From contig JBHOQS010000021.1 of assembly GCA_042408875.1 (NCBI GenBank), forward strand, positions 60,858 through 124,857: 64,000 nucleotides of DNA, given 5' to 3'. The notes below the pieces were generated by a model. The model was given only the letters and a program-made list of their open reading frames with translations, was not told the origin of the DNA and did no database searches. Numbering within the stretch: position 1 is the stretch's first letter; every line of letters begins with the position of its first letter. Position numbers and translations under genes: made by a program. This DNA is from JBHOQS01 sp042408875 (GTDB taxonomy: Bacteria > Chloroflexota > UBA11872 > JBHOQS01). Below, piece after piece: positions 63,100 through 64,000 of the stretch.

Positions 63100-63215
63100 T
63101 CGGCAGAGGCGCAGCGGCGGTGCCGCATGCCAGTGCCGGCCCACGCCGAGCTATGCCGCCGGGCAGGCATCAGGGTGCCCGGGAGATCGGGCGGCAGCGC
63201 CGGGCTGGTCATACT
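63100..63215 (+). pseudogene. Decayed duplicate of the N-terminal nuclease half
   Basis: At both DNA and protein level this stretch resembles 62248-62345: RRCRMPVPAHAELCRRAG corresponds to QRCRVPVTAETDARRQAG, and, in another frame, AREIGRQ corresponds to HREIGRQ. The identical block GAGATCGGGCGGCAG is shared. Frame changes and lost Cys53 and helix show that it is not functional. Confidence 0.6.
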
Positions 63216-63464
63216 GATCGGCGGCGGAGATCACTGGCGGTTCCTTGCGCCAAGCCTCTGCGGATTCCAGGTGGTCAGACATACCAGTTCAGCGGGAGCA
63301 TACCCGAGGGTCGCAAGAGGGCAGATGAGCGAGGGCCACTGCTCGCGGGGTCGGCCGTCATCCGTACGCCTCGTGCCCCTCGGCTGGTGGAGGGCGACTG
63401 GCGTCCGGCCAGAAGCGATCGGCCCCTGCGTACTTCCGGCATCCACACAACCTTGTGAGTGCCC

Positions 63465-64000
63465 ATGCCGACGCTTGCCATGATCGAGTTCCCGCCATCC
63501 CGCAGCTGGGACGATCTGGAGGAACTCTGCTGGGATCTCTTCAGGACCGAGTGGAACGACCCAAACGCCGTGCGCCACGGCCGGCAGGGGCAGGCTCAGG
63601 CCGGCGTTGACATCTACGGTCGACGGAACGGACGCGGGCCGTATATCGGCGTGCAGTGCAAGGCGCATGGCCCGCGCGGGACCTTGACTCTGCCCGAACT
63701 TCGGGATGAAGTGCGCAAAGCCGAGATGTTCGAGCCCCCGCTCGCCGAGCTCGTCATCGCCACCACCGCGCCACGTGACGCTGCGCTCCAGCGAGCTGTC
63801 CGCCTGCTCACGCAGGAGCGTGAGGCGACCGGCCGCTTCGGCGTCTACGTCCGTTTCTGGGAGGACCTCGCCGCCCGGCTGGCGCTCGATCGGGCAATGG
63901 CCAAGCGTCACTACCCGCAATTGTTCGCGGCAGAGGAGCCGCCCTGCCGGCCTAGTGCGCGGGGGGGCGGGGCCGCCGGCGACGCCGCCTCCGCCTTAGG
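63465..64000 (+). CDS. Mrr-like restriction-endonuclease-domain protein (partial)
   Basis: The frame starts at ATG 63465 (or GTG 63459) and is open to the window end (at least 178 aa). Residues 14-70 form a PD-(D/E)XK core of the Mrr/HJR type: WDDLEELCWDLFRTEWN, Asp in AGVDIYGRRNG and Q-x-K in YIGVQCKAHG, then LPELRDEVRKAEMF, LVIATTAPRD and VRFWEDLAARL. This module is often the N-terminal effector of longer defence proteins, for example with a STAND NTPase; the rest lies outside the window. The last visible part is Gly/Ala/Pro-rich, like a linker. Confidence 0.75.
   Translation, partial: MPTLAMIEFPPSRSWDDLEELCWDLFRTEWNDPNAVRHGRQGQAQAGVDIYGRRNGRGPYIGVQCKAHGPRGTLTLPELRDEVRKAEMFEPPLAELVIATTAPRDAALQRAVRLLTQEREATGRFGVYVRFWEDLAARLALDRAMAKRHYPQLFAAEEPPCRPSARGGGAAGDAASAL

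Larger units (their letters stand above)
63003..63464 (+). other. Island region without an intact gene
   Basis: This 460-base stretch contains the GAAGTAA triple repeat, a decayed piece resembling the N-terminal nuclease half, and then sequence I cannot assign. A 138-aa frame (63067-63483) covers it but lacks a consistent family signal and crosses the homologous piece in two frames. Confidence 0.5.

Noticed and set aside
63067..63483. 138-aa frame as a real gene
   Set aside because: It lacks a ribosome-binding site and any domain, and it covers a piece with homology in two frames; better explained as a remnant.
60261..64000. Phage or integrase-driven prophage at the right end
   Set aside because: No integrase, transposase, phage structural gene or tRNA attachment site is visible within the window; the mechanism of insertion remains open.

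Overview
The window is a GC-rich bacterial chromosome segment. Gene content and style (Tat-type lipoprotein sugar-binding proteins, a DUF3179 lipoprotein, a DUF1326 protein, a LAL-type regulator, a membrane HEAT-repeat protein, very AT-rich short repeats in gene leaders) suggest a member of the Chloroflexota. That assignment is inference; no rRNA or tRNA gene was seen.

Layout. 1-4.7 kb: a methyltransferase, a small secreted protein, a compact NUDIX / macro-domain / HAD operon that looks built to process ADP-ribose compounds, a MazG-like pyrophosphohydrolase and an A-type Fe-S carrier ending in a perfect 30-bp palindromic terminator. 4.7-16.7 kb: mostly minus-strand metabolism (class I aminotransferase, gatA and gatC, GH1-like glycosidase, GNAT, AttH/CrtC-like lipoprotein, a large putative glycoside hydrolase, an aldo/keto reductase, ChrA). 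16.8-24.3 kb: a seven-gene minus-strand cobalamin operon (btuF-btuC-btuD-cobT-cobS-cbiB-cobD) behind a cobalamin riboswitch. 24.6-34.9 kb: citrate synthase, a membrane HEAT protein, enolase, MutL, an M23 peptidase and a phosphoribosyltransferase. 35-40.4 kb: Gfo/Idh oxidoreductase, a GDPD, and a citE-like / amino-sugar kinase / murQ group. 40.5-53.4 kb: five separate solute-binding lipoproteins, all with twin-arginine plus lipobox signals and none with a permease, interspersed with tatA, an AraC regulator, a PhyH dioxygenase and an enolase-superfamily enzyme; one of the five carries a one-base frameshift. 53.4-60.2 kb: small DUF proteins, a 906-aa LAL regulator, a D-cysteine desulfhydrase/ACC deaminase-like enzyme and an amidohydrolase broken by three one-base indels.

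60.2-64 kb is the accessory end. A yifB/comM gene is cut after its sensor-1 motif and foreign DNA follows: an HTH protein, then two overlapping genes that together carry all motifs of a Cas4/Dna2-type Fe-S nuclease but split over two polypeptides, each with a membrane helix at the break, then a decayed second copy of the N-terminal half, then an Mrr-like nuclease domain running off the window. I consider this the best candidate for a new system (a membrane-tethered split nuclease in a comM-inserted island).

A second theme is window-wide: many genes have short, locus-specific, AT-rich tandem repeats (9-17 bp units, 2-4 copies) in the leader just upstream of the ribosome-binding site.
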